Assembly (NCBI GenBank): GCA_023436885.1
Contig: JAEZHI010000039.1
Location: forward strand, 1 to 64,000
Length of the DNA stretch: 64,000 bases
Direction: 5' to 3'
Source: Pseudomonadota bacterium
GTDB taxonomy: Bacteria; Pseudomonadota; Alphaproteobacteria; Rhizobiales; Pleomorphomonadaceae
Position 1 is the first letter of the stretch. The number at the start of each line of letters is the position of its first letter. The position numbers and the translations under genes were made by a program. The notes beneath the pieces were generated by a model. It was not told the DNA's origin and ran no database searches. It saw nothing but the letters and a program-made list of their open reading frames with translations. Shown in pieces: positions 18,599 to 26,891 of this stretch.

Positions 18599-19498
18599 AT
18601 GGGTAATTCTATGCTTGAGAAACTCCGGCAAAATGGACCGGGAATGACGACCCTATCGCTACCTCGTGGGCGAAATCTGCTCCACACAATGCCCACAAGT
18701 ACGGGCTATGATATTCAAACTTCAAAGGAATATTCCTGGGACGGCCGCAAGCGAGGCCAGACGCCTTTCACGGTTCTGCAGCACACAATTTCCGGGCATG
18801 GAAATTTGCGCTACGAGGACAAGCATTATCGTATCGGAGAGGGCGAGGCCATGCTGGTGCTCGTCCCCCATAACCATCGGTACTGGCTGGAAGACGGCGG
18901 CCGATGGGAATTTTTCTGGATTTCGATGAACGGCGAGGAAGCCCTGCGCCTGCATCGTTCGGTTATGGCGGTGACCGGACCGGTGCTTCACCTGAAGCCG
19001 AGGACGGTGGAAACGCTGGCCGATTGCTGCTTCCGAATGATGGACGGCGAAGGCGAGACACCGGGCGCCGCTTCGGCGCTAGCCTATCGCGCAGCCATGG
19101 CGCTCTATGACGATGTTTTTGCCGGCACCTATTCAGATGCCACGCAAGCAAGCCCCATGGCACCGGTCATCAGGCACATCCTCAACAATCTGCAGAGCGA
19201 TTTGTCGGTCGATGAACTGGCGGGGGTCGCGGGACTGAGCCGCGCCCATTTCAGTCGTGTCTTCACCGCTACCGAAGGACGCCCTCCATCCGAATATGTT
19301 CTGGCTGAGCGAATGCGCCGGGCGGCAAAACTGCTGGCCGTCAACACCGAGATTTCGGTGAAGGAGGTCGCCACGCTGACCGGTTTCTCAGACCCCAATT
19401 ACTTCTCGAAGGTCTTTCGCCGCTTTTTCGGAGCGAGCCCAACGGAGTTCCGGACAACCGGCATGTATGCGACTCAAACCATCGGCACCGATCACTAG
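18599..19498 (+). CDS. AraC-family transcriptional regulator (AgpT-like)
   Basis: 299 residues. The N-terminal part (about 35-150) is a cupin-like AraC sensing domain containing GEAMLVLVPHNHRYWLEDGG; the C-terminal part (about 190-290) is a double helix-turn-helix with LSVDELAGVAGLSRAHFSR and VATLTGFSDPNYFSKVFRRF, a textbook AraC signature. The start is the ATG at 18599 with CGAGGA 12 bases away; an ATG four codons later is possible. Divergent placement from the alpha-galactoside operon suggests it is its inducer-dependent activator, as AgpT is in S. meliloti. It converges on puuD with only 25 bp between stops. Confidence 0.92.
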   Translation: MGNSMLEKLRQNGPGMTTLSLPRGRNLLHTMPTSTGYDIQTSKEYSWDGRKRGQTPFTVLQHTISGHGNLRYEDKHYRIGEGEAMLVLVPHNHRYWLEDGGRWEFFWISMNGEEALRLHRSVMAVTGPVLHLKPRTVETLADCCFRMMDGEGETPGAASALAYRAAMALYDDVFAGTYSDATQASPMAPVIRHILNNLQSDLSVDELAGVAGLSRAHFSRVFTATEGRPPSEYVLAERMRRAAKLLAVNTEISVKEVATLTGFSDPNYFSKVFRRFFGASPTEFRTTGMYATQTIGTDH

Positions 19499-19523
19499 GA
19501 AGCCAACGGATTTTCGACCGGCG

Positions 19524-20717
19524 TTACCCTCCGTTCGCCGCAATCCAGGCGCCGAGCGCATCACGCTCCTGACGGGTAATTCCGGTTTCGTTGCCGAGCG
19601 GCATGACTTCCGAATCGACGGCCTGCATCTTGATGAGCGGCGCGTAGCGGCGGATGTGCTCGATGTCGGTGAAGACGAGCCCCTTGGGCGGTTCGGTGAA
19701 GCCTTCATGGGTGGGCTTGGCGGAATGGCACATGACGCAGTGCGTCGCGGTCAGCCGCAGAACATCGGCATCGGTGACCACCGAGCTATCCGCTACCGTC
19801 TCGGTTCGAGAAACGGGTGCCGTGGCTATGATGGCCAAAACAAGCGCGACAGCGGCACCCGGAAGCGCCCACCAGTATTTCCTGAAGGGATCCCCTGCCT
19901 CATGGCGGTTGAGGATATGGCGCACCATGCCGCCAACAACCAGGATCAGCGCCACGAGAAGCCAGCCATGAGGGTGGCCCGTGAGCAGCGGATAGTGGTT
20001 GGAGACCATCATCAGCAGCACGGGCAGCGTCAGATAGTTGTTATGGATCGAGCGCTGTCGTCCTTGTAGCCCGAGGGCAGGATCGGGCTTTTCGCCAGCC
20101 ATCATCGCCGCAGCGATCTTCTTCTGGTTCGGAATGATCACCCGGAATACGTTGGCTGCCATCATGGTGCCCACCAGCGCGCCGACGTGAATGAAGGCGC
20201 CGCGCCCTGAGAAAACATGACTGAATAGCGCGGCAAAGCCGACAATCATCAGGAAGACACAGAGGACCACGAGGCCGGGATGGTCGTTGGTCGTGTGCTT
20301 CATGAGGCCGTCGTAGGCCAGCCAGCCGAGAAGCAGCGATAGCACCGAGATGGCTATCGCTTGCCACGGCGCGAGATCGGCAACCGAGGGATCGATGAGG
20401 TAGGCACGGGCGTTGAAATAATAGACGGTCGTGAGCAGCAGAAAGCCGGAGACGAAGGTGAGATAGGCTTCCCAGCGGTACCAGACGAGATCGTCAGGCA
20501 GCTCGTCAGGAGCAATCGCGTATTTCTCGACGTTGTAGAAGCCGCCGCCGTGAACGAGCCAGGCCGTGCCGTAGACGCCCGGATTCATTTTCGCCCGCTT
20601 GCGGAGGCTGAGGTCGAGGGCAATGAAGAAGAAGCTGGTGCCGATCCAGCCGATGCCGACCACGAGATGGAACCAGCGGACGAGAATGTGCAGCCACTCG
20701 ATGGCAAAGCTCAACAT
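19524..20717 (-). CDS. puuD: Membrane-bound urate hydroxylase PuuD
   Basis: 397 residues. The first 300 form about eight membrane helices of the DUF989/PuuD family (start FAIEWLHILVRWFHLVVGIGWIG, with conserved WFH and RSIHNNY). The C-terminal 75 residues are a cytochrome c domain with the haem motif CVMCH (about 327-331) and a likely Met ligand in VMPLGN. PuuD oxidises urate to 5-hydroxyisourate and passes electrons to the respiratory chain, replacing soluble uricase. It is at the downstream end of a purine block containing xanthine dehydrogenase and 5-hydroxyisourate hydrolase, which make its substrate and use its product. Confidence 0.93.
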   Translation of the reverse strand: MLSFAIEWLHILVRWFHLVVGIGWIGTSFFFIALDLSLRKRAKMNPGVYGTAWLVHGGGFYNVEKYAIAPDELPDDLVWYRWEAYLTFVSGFLLLTTVYYFNARAYLIDPSVADLAPWQAIAISVLSLLLGWLAYDGLMKHTTNDHPGLVVLCVFLMIVGFAALFSHVFSGRGAFIHVGALVGTMMAANVFRVIIPNQKKIAAAMMAGEKPDPALGLQGRQRSIHNNYLTLPVLLMMVSNHYPLLTGHPHGWLLVALILVVGGMVRHILNRHEAGDPFRKYWWALPGAAVALVLAIIATAPVSRTETVADSSVVTDADVLRLTATHCVMCHSAKPTHEGFTEPPKGLVFTDIEHIRRYAPLIKMQAVDSEVMPLGNETGITRQERDALGAWIAANGG

Positions 20718-20965
20718 CTGGAATCAGGCACCTTGAAACGGACCGCGCAAAGCCCAGCAAGTGAGCATGGCGCATTCATACGCATTTAGCCGTAATCTAG
20801 TCCGAGGAGATCGAGGCGCGCAAGGCACCCCGCTTGATGAATTGCCAATAATTTCCGCAGATTGTTGCCGATTCGACTTGAGCGGCGCACTGCATAAAGC
20901 ACTCCTCAGTATGCGGTCTCAGGATCGGAGCGATCGGAACGACTCGCCTCATGCAGAAACTTCGA

Positions 20966-20996
20966 CAATAGAAATGGGCCGCCCGAAGGCGGCCCA
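20966..20996 (-). terminator. Intrinsic terminator after the BMP-family binding protein
   Basis: A 9-bp perfect stem (20975-20983 with 20988-20996); the minus-strand loop is TTCG, a very stable tetraloop, followed by TTTCTATTG. It separates the transporter operon from puuD, which must have its own promoter in 20718-20965, a stretch without a recognisable gene. Confidence 0.88.
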
Positions 20997-21024
20997 CGAT
21001 AGCTCTCGATTCTGGGAGGACCGA

Positions 21025-22095
21025 TTACTGCGGAAGCTTGTCGTCGACGCCCTTGACGTACCAGTTCATGCCGAGAAGATCGGCATCCGGCGCGACAACG
21101 CCGGCAGCATAACGCTCCTTGCCGCTCTGATCGACGATCGGGCCGGTGAATGGGTTCCAGCCGCCGGCGATCTTGGCCTGCGTGGCCTCGGCCAGCTTCT
21201 TGGTGTCGTCCGACATGTTGGCGTAGTCGGCCATATGGACGGTGCCGTCCTTGATGCCTTCCCACACGTCGTTGGCCTTCCAGGTACCGTCGAGAACGGC
21301 CTTGACCGACTTGATGTAGTGCGGCCCCCAGTTGTCGACGATGGCGGTCATCTGGGCCTTGGGCGCGAACTTGATCATGTCCGACGACTGGCCGAAGCCC
21401 TTCAGGCCACGCTCCTCGGCAACCTGGATGGCAGCGGTCGAGTCGGTGTGCTGGACGATGATGTCAGCGCCCTGGTCGAACAGCGCCTTGGCGGCGTCGG
21501 CTTCCTTGCCCGGGTCGAACCAGGAGTTGACCCAAACGATCTTCACCTTGAAGTCGGGGTTGATCGACTGCGCGCCGAGCATGAAGGCATTGATGCCCAT
21601 CACGACTTCAGGGATCGGGAAGGAAACGATGTAGCCGGCGAGGCCCTTCTTCGATTCCTTGGCAGCGATCTGACCGAGGATATAGCGGCCCTCGTAGAAG
21701 CGAGCATTGTAGAGGCCCATGTTCGGGGCGCTCTTGTAGCCTGTGGCATGCTCGAACTTCACCTTCGGGAACTTCTTGGCAACCTTCAGCTCGGCGTCCA
21801 TGAAGCCGAAGGAGGTACCGAAGACGATGCCGCAGCCTTCGCGGGCGAAGCGCTCAAACACGCGCTCGGCGTCCGGGCCTTCTGCGACGTTCTCGACGTA
21901 GGCGGTCTCGACCTTGTTGCCGAATTCCTTCTCGACGGCGAGACGGCCCTGATCATGCTGATAGGAATAGCCGAAGTCGCCGATCGGGCCGGTGTAGACC
22001 CAGCAGGCCTTCAGCTTGTCGGCGGCGGAGGCACCGGAAACAGCACCAACGGCCAGCGCCAGAGCCGTACCGGCAAGAAGCGCGAGTTTCTTCAT
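21025..22095 (-). CDS. BMP-family ABC transporter substrate-binding protein
   Basis: 356 residues from the ATG at 22095, seven bases after AGGGGAG; another ATG two codons earlier is too close to that site. A signal peptide (KKLALLAGTALALAVGAVSG-ASAA) precedes a mature BMP/PnrA-like domain with ACWVYTGPIGDFGYSYQHDQGR near the N-terminus and GLAGYIVSFPIPEVVMGINAF. BMP-family proteins mostly bind nucleosides or purine-related ligands. It sits in an operon-like row with two permeases and a double ATPase between puuD and the xanthine dehydrogenase genes. Uptake of purine bases, nucleosides or urate is therefore the likely job; the exact ligand is not visible. Confidence 0.93.
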   Translation of the reverse strand: MKKLALLAGTALALAVGAVSGASAADKLKACWVYTGPIGDFGYSYQHDQGRLAVEKEFGNKVETAYVENVAEGPDAERVFERFAREGCGIVFGTSFGFMDAELKVAKKFPKVKFEHATGYKSAPNMGLYNARFYEGRYILGQIAAKESKKGLAGYIVSFPIPEVVMGINAFMLGAQSINPDFKVKIVWVNSWFDPGKEADAAKALFDQGADIIVQHTDSTAAIQVAEERGLKGFGQSSDMIKFAPKAQMTAIVDNWGPHYIKSVKAVLDGTWKANDVWEGIKDGTVHMADYANMSDDTKKLAEATQAKIAGGWNPFTGPIVDQSGKERYAAGVVAPDADLLGMNWYVKGVDDKLPQ

Positions 22096-22195
22096 TTTCA
22101 TTCTCCCCTGGTGTGGGCATTCCCACGGTTTGTCACGGTCTTGAGTGAGGCGCCGGCCGACCGTACCGCCGACGCTTGTAGCTCGACGGCTCGCC

Positions 22196-23110
22196 TCAGC
22201 GATCCGGCACGAAGGACTTGCCCAAGCTGGCGGGCGTATTGAACAGTGTCGCGCGGCGGTTGCCGGAAATGGCGACAAGAACAATCACGGTCGCAAGGTA
22301 GGGCAGCATCGCCAGGAACTGCGACGGGAACCCAATGCCGAGGGCTTGCGTATGAAGTTGCAGCACAGTGACCGCGCCGAACAAATAGGCGCCGATCGCC
22401 GCGCGCCATGGAATCCAGGAGGCGAAGACCACAAGCGCCAACGCAATCCAGCCGCGGCCCGCCGTCATGTTCTCGACCCAGAGCGGCGTATAGGCAACCG
22501 AAAGATAGGCGCCGCCCAGGCCGGCCATGGCACCGCCGAACATCACCGCCAGATAACGGACGCCGACCACCGAGTAACCGAGCGCGTGGGCCGATGTGTG
22601 GTTGTCACCCACCGCGCGCAGGATCAGACCGGCGCGCGTGCGGTTGAGGAACCAGGAGACGGCGAACACCGCCGCAAACGATAGGTAGACGAGAACATCC
22701 TGGCCGAACAGTACCTTGCCAACGAAGGGCAGCGTGGTGAGGCCTGGAATATCAAGACTGGCGAGTTTGACGCCGGGCTGGCCGACAAAGCTTTCGCCCA
22801 TCAGGCCGGAAAGCCCGAGGCCAAAGAGCGTCAAGGCCAATCCCGAAGCCACCTGATTGGCGACGAGTGTCAACGTAACGAAGGCAAAGAGCAGCGAGAC
22901 CACAACGCCGGTAAGTGCGCCGCCGACGATGCCGAGAAGTGGGCTACCGGTGGTGACAGTCACGGCGAAGCCGGCAACCGCGCCCATCACCATCATGCCC
23001 TCGACACCGAGGTTCAGAACGCCCGACTTTTCCACCACCAGCTCGCCGGTGGCAGCCAGGAGCAGCGGCGTGGCCGCTGTGATGATGGTGAGGATGATGG
23101 CTTCAAGCAT
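22196..23110 (-). CDS. ABC transporter permease (BMP/nucleoside-type importer, second subunit)
   Basis: 304 residues, almost entirely hydrophobic, with eight to ten helices of the branched-chain-amino-acid/ribose permease family (BPD_transp_2). VEKSGVLNLGVEGMMVMGAVAG near the N-terminus and the glycine-rich GGAMAGLGGAYLSVAYTP block are typical. Its start overlaps the end of the upstream permease gene by 8 bases. It pairs with that permease in the membrane to carry the ligand of the BMP binding protein. Confidence 0.93.
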   Translation of the reverse strand: MLEAIILTIITAATPLLLAATGELVVEKSGVLNLGVEGMMVMGAVAGFAVTVTTGSPLLGIVGGALTGVVVSLLFAFVTLTLVANQVASGLALTLFGLGLSGLMGESFVGQPGVKLASLDIPGLTTLPFVGKVLFGQDVLVYLSFAAVFAVSWFLNRTRAGLILRAVGDNHTSAHALGYSVVGVRYLAVMFGGAMAGLGGAYLSVAYTPLWVENMTAGRGWIALALVVFASWIPWRAAIGAYLFGAVTVLQLHTQALGIGFPSQFLAMLPYLATVIVLVAISGNRRATLFNTPASLGKSFVPDR

Positions 23111-24194
23111 GGGCGCCCTCCCCCTCGCGGCCGCCTACGAGCCTAACCTTGTAGAGGATCAGCGTGTCGGCGGCGAGTACGAAGAAAAGCAGCACACCCT
23201 GAATGACGGTGGCGAGCTTGGATGACATTTGCAGCGAAGTTTGAATAGCCTCACCTCCGAGATAGGATGAGGCAATGACCAGACCTGCGATCAGAATGCC
23301 AACCGGATTGAGCCGGCCCAGGAAAGCAACGATGATCGCCGTGAAGCCATAGCCCGGCGAGATCACCGGCTGCAGTTTGCCGATCTCGCTCATGACCACC
23401 ATCATGCCGGCAAGCCCGGCGAGAGCGCCCGACAAGGCAAATGCGAAGACGGTCATCCGGCGATTGGAGAAGCCGGCAAACGAACCGGCACGCGGGCTCT
23501 GACCAAGCACACGAATCTCAAACCCCTTCAACGTCGAGCGCATCACAACGGCCAGAACTGCTACGAGGATCAAGGCAATCGGCGCGGAGAGGTTGATGTA
23601 CATGCCACCGACATCAACCGCATTCAGCACGGCCCATTCGTGGAAGTCGATGGTGATCGGGAAATTGTAGCCCTGAGGGCTGCGCCAGGGGCCGCGAACC
23701 ATCCAGTCGAGGAACAGATTCGAGCAATAGACCAGCATCAGGCTGGTCAGGATCTCGTTGGTTCCGAAGGTTGTCTTCAGCTTGGCCGGGATCATCGCGA
23801 ACAGCGCACCGCCGATCATCGACAGGATCAGCATGAGCGGCAGGACGATCGGATTGACGAAGTCCGGAAAAAGGATTGGCGGAATGGACCCGACGATGGC
23901 GCCGATGGTGAGCTGGCCTTCGGCACCGATATTCCAGTTGTTGGAGAGGTAACAGACCGAAAGGCCAAGCGCGATGATGACGAGCGGCGTTGCCTTGGTG
24001 ATCAGTTGCTCCAGTCCCCAGAGGGACGTGATCGGCTCCAGGAAGAAGTACCAGATGCCCGTGAAAGGATTGTGCCCCTGGGCGGCGAACACGACACCGG
24101 CAAACACGACCGTCAGCGCTACCGCGACGATCGGCGACAACACGCTCATCAGCCGACTTTTCTGCGGCCTTTTAACCAGTTCGAGGCGGATCAT
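23103..24194 (-). CDS. ABC transporter permease (BMP/nucleoside-type importer, first subunit)
   Basis: 363 residues from the ATG at 24194, which overlaps the TGA of the ATPase gene (ATGA). The longer open frame upstream lies inside the ATPase gene in another frame and is a shadow. The protein starts with a short basic cytoplasmic tail, then several helices; NWNIGAEGQLTIGAIVGS is the conserved family block, and the C-terminal GALAGLAGMMVVMSEIG matches permeases of nucleoside-type systems. Its length exceeds that of the partner subunit, as is usual for this heterodimer. Confidence 0.92.
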   Translation of the reverse strand: MIRLELVKRPQKSRLMSVLSPIVAVALTVVFAGVVFAAQGHNPFTGIWYFFLEPITSLWGLEQLITKATPLVIIALGLSVCYLSNNWNIGAEGQLTIGAIVGSIPPILFPDFVNPIVLPLMLILSMIGGALFAMIPAKLKTTFGTNEILTSLMLVYCSNLFLDWMVRGPWRSPQGYNFPITIDFHEWAVLNAVDVGGMYINLSAPIALILVAVLAVVMRSTLKGFEIRVLGQSPRAGSFAGFSNRRMTVFAFALSGALAGLAGMMVVMSEIGKLQPVISPGYGFTAIIVAFLGRLNPVGILIAGLVIASSYLGGEAIQTSLQMSSKLATVIQGVLLFFVLAADTLILYKVRLVGGREGEGAHA

Positions 24195-25768
24195 GCGGCT
24201 GCCGCTCCCTTTTTCTCGGCGCCGCCGGCCATCAGCAGACCGACCTTCTCCGGCGTCAGCGTATCGGCATCCTCTGCTTTCGACAGATAGCCACGCGACA
24301 TGACGGCAATGCGGTCCGCAATCTCGAAGATTTCGTCGAGATCCTGAGAGATCACCACGATCGCGGCGCCCTTGCGCGACAGGTCGATCAACGATTGGCG
24401 GATCACCGCCGCCGCACCGGCGTCGACGCCCCATGTCGGCTGAGCGATGATGAGGATCTTGGGGGTGCGCTCGACCTCGCGGCCGACGACGAATTTCTGC
24501 AGATTCCCCCCCGACAACGAGCGCGCCTCCGGGTCGACCACCCCCTTGCGGACATCGAACAGGCTGGTCACCTTTTCGACGATGACGCCAGCCTTGCCAA
24601 AGCGTGTGAAGCCGCGCCGCGCAATGCCTTCGCCGGTGCCATGACGTGTAAGAACGACATTTTCGGAAAGCTTCAGCGCAGGGACTGCGCCGTGACCGAG
24701 GCGCTCTTCCGGAACGAAGGCCGCGCCGAGCAAACGCCGCTCGTTAATATCCATCAGGCCGGCCGCCTCGCCAGCGAAGATGACCATATCTTCCTTCTCA
24801 AGCGGCTCCTCGCCTGACAAGGCGTCGAAGAGTTCCTTCTGGCCATTGCCGGCAATGCCGGCGATTGCGACGATCTCACCGGAGCGAACGGAGAGATTGA
24901 TGTCCTTCAGCGAGATGCCGAAGGCTTCCTGGGATATCTGGGTGAGGTTCTTGAGGAGAATAGCTTCCGGGCCCAGCTTGCCCTTATCGCGAACCACGCG
25001 GGTGATTTCGTTGCCGACCATCAGTTGCGCCAGCGTATTCACCGTCTCCTGGGCGGGATCGGCTTCAGCCACGACCTTGGCGCGGCGCATGATGGTGGCG
25101 TGGTGGCAAAGCGCCCTCACTTCCTCCAGACGATGCGAAATATACAGGATGGCGCAGCCTTCCTCTGCAAGGCGTCGCAACGTGACGAACAACTGGTCAG
25201 CTTCCTGCGGCGTCAACACCGAGGTGGGCTCATCCATGATGATCAGTTCAGGGTTCTGCAGCAAGCAGCGAACGATCTCGACGCGCTGACGCTCACCCAC
25301 CGACAGATCGGCGATATGGGCGTTCGGATCGAGCGGCAAGCCGTAATTGGCAGAAACGCGAGCGATGGTGTCGGAGAGCTCGCGAGTCGCCTTACAGTTC
25401 GGCAGCGCGAGCGCGATGTTTTCAGCCACCGTCATCGCTTCGAACAGCGAAAAGTGCTGGAAAACCATACCAACGCCCAGGGCACGCGCTTCGGCTGGAG
25501 AGCCAACCGTGACCGGCTTGCCCTTCCAGAGAATCTCGCCGGCGTTCGGCTGCAGGGAGCCATAGATGATCTTGACCAGGGTCGACTTACCGGCACCGTT
25601 CTCGCCCAGCAAAGCGTGAATTTCTCCCGGCATGATCTTGAGCGAAACGTCGTCGTTCGCGGCGAAACTGCCAAAACGTTTGACGACATGTCGGACTTCG
25701 AGCAGCGGCGTGTCGCCTCCAACTCGGCGGAGCATCTCTCCGGTGCTTTCCCCAGTCCCCTCGCCCAT
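24191..25768 (-). CDS. ABC transporter ATP-binding protein, double ATPase (RbsA/BMP-importer type)
   Basis: 525 residues with two nucleotide-binding domains. The first has Walker A GENGAGKST (about 55-63), Q-loop VFQHFSLF and signature LSVGERQRVEI with Walker B IIMDEPTSVL. The second is degenerate at its P-loop (GIAGNGQKEL), as is normal for this sugar/nucleoside ATPase class, with LSGGNLQKFVVGRE as signature. It energises the two permeases encoded next and receives ligand from the BMP binding protein. It is the first gene of the transporter unit, 88 bp after xdhC, so it may be transcribed with the xanthine dehydrogenase genes. The start at 25768 has only a weak ribosome site; an ATG at 25735 is the alternative. 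Confidence 0.93.
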   Translation of the reverse strand: MGEGTGESTGEMLRRVGGDTPLLEVRHVVKRFGSFAANDDVSLKIMPGEIHALLGENGAGKSTLVKIIYGSLQPNAGEILWKGKPVTVGSPAEARALGVGMVFQHFSLFEAMTVAENIALALPNCKATRELSDTIARVSANYGLPLDPNAHIADLSVGERQRVEIVRCLLQNPELIIMDEPTSVLTPQEADQLFVTLRRLAEEGCAILYISHRLEEVRALCHHATIMRRAKVVAEADPAQETVNTLAQLMVGNEITRVVRDKGKLGPEAILLKNLTQISQEAFGISLKDINLSVRSGEIVAIAGIAGNGQKELFDALSGEEPLEKEDMVIFAGEAAGLMDINERRLLGAAFVPEERLGHGAVPALKLSENVVLTRHGTGEGIARRGFTRFGKAGVIVEKVTSLFDVRKGVVDPEARSLSGGNLQKFVVGREVERTPKILIIAQPTWGVDAGAAAVIRQSLIDLSRKGAAIVVISQDLDEIFEIADRIAVMSRGYLSKAEDADTLTPEKVGLLMAGGAEKKGAAAA

Positions 25769-25856
25769 CAGAGCTGTTGTCCCCGTTTCAACGCGCTGTG
25801 TCTAATTTCTGTGCAGCATACAAGCACGATTTCGCCGACCGGACGCGCCAAAAGAT

Positions 25857-26891
25857 TCAGCCGGAATGTCCGAATAATTGGGCAATCTGCCCATTTTCTG
25901 AGCTGCCAGCCGATCGTCTGGTTTCGGACTCTCCGACGCGGGTCCTACGAAGTTTCTCGTCCACAATCAACAGCTCAGCCACGACCGATATGGCGATATG
26001 CTCCGGTTCCTTGGAGTTTATCCCCGGCACACCAATTGGGCAGGTGAAAGCCCGTATGGCAGTCTCCGTGTGACCGAGTTGAGCAAGACGATGTTCAAAG
26101 CGCGCGCGCTTGGTGCGTGAGCCAATCAGGCCGACGTATGGAAAGCGATCTGCAGCAAGAGCGGCGTGCAGGATCTCAAGGTCGAGCCCATGATCGTGAG
26201 TCATGATCAGGATGAAGGCGTCGGATGCCGCCGCCTGAAGCTCCGCTGCCGGTGAGCCGCTGATCACGGTCTCAAGGCGAGCCAGTGGAAGATCCGGGAA
26301 TGCGGTCGCCCGGTTGTCGATCCAGCGGACATGGAAGGGCAACGGCGCGAGCGCCATGACCACGGCCCGCCCGACATGCCCGGCACCGAACAGTACGAGC
26401 TCTCGCAAGGGAGCGCCAAAGCTCTCGTCGAGTCGCCCTTCCGCATCAATGGCGGCGGTTGGCTCCATCCGGTCATGGCTGATGATCGCGCGGTCGATTG
26501 GCTCTCCGTTCCGCCAACTGGCGATCGTCTGGAACGGACCTTTTGCCTCGGCTTCGGCAAGCTGAGCGACTGTGGCTAGACGAGCCGACGTGAAGGTTTC
26601 GACCATCACGCTGACGGCCCCGCCGCAGCACTGGCCAATCGACGGCCCTAGCGCGAGGTCGAGACGCTCGCTGCCATCGCGTCCGTCTTGCAGGGTCGCA
26701 ACGGCTCGCTCGATGGCTTCGAGCTCCAGCCTGCCACCGCCGATGGTTCCGGAAATGGCGCCACCGGCCGAGACCAGCATGCGGGCTCCAGCCTCACGCG
26801 GTGTCGACCCCTTCGCCCCGATCACCGTCACCAGCGCCGCGACACCGTCGCGAGCGATGAGACGATGGAGCGGGGCAAAAACGTCCTTCAT
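25857..26891 (-). CDS. xdhC: Xanthine dehydrogenase accessory protein XdhC
   Basis: 344 residues. The N-terminal XdhC/CoxI domain holds VIGAKGSTPREAGARMLV, GTIGGGRLE and GQCCGGAV, whose cysteine pair is conserved; the C-terminal XdhC Rossmann domain holds LVLFGAGHVGRAV and FILIMTHDHGLDLEIL. XdhC binds molybdenum cofactor, helps its sulfuration and inserts it into XdhB. The ATG overlaps the stop of xdhB (ATGA), so it is the third cistron of xdhABC. The C-terminal tail past about residue 320 is not conserved in my view. Confidence 0.94.
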   Translation of the reverse strand: MKDVFAPLHRLIARDGVAALVTVIGAKGSTPREAGARMLVSAGGAISGTIGGGRLELEAIERAVATLQDGRDGSERLDLALGPSIGQCCGGAVSVMVETFTSARLATVAQLAEAEAKGPFQTIASWRNGEPIDRAIISHDRMEPTAAIDAEGRLDESFGAPLRELVLFGAGHVGRAVVMALAPLPFHVRWIDNRATAFPDLPLARLETVISGSPAAELQAAASDAFILIMTHDHGLDLEILHAALAADRFPYVGLIGSRTKRARFEHRLAQLGHTETAIRAFTCPIGVPGINSKEPEHIAISVVAELLIVDEKLRRTRVGESETRRSAGSSENGQIAQLFGHSG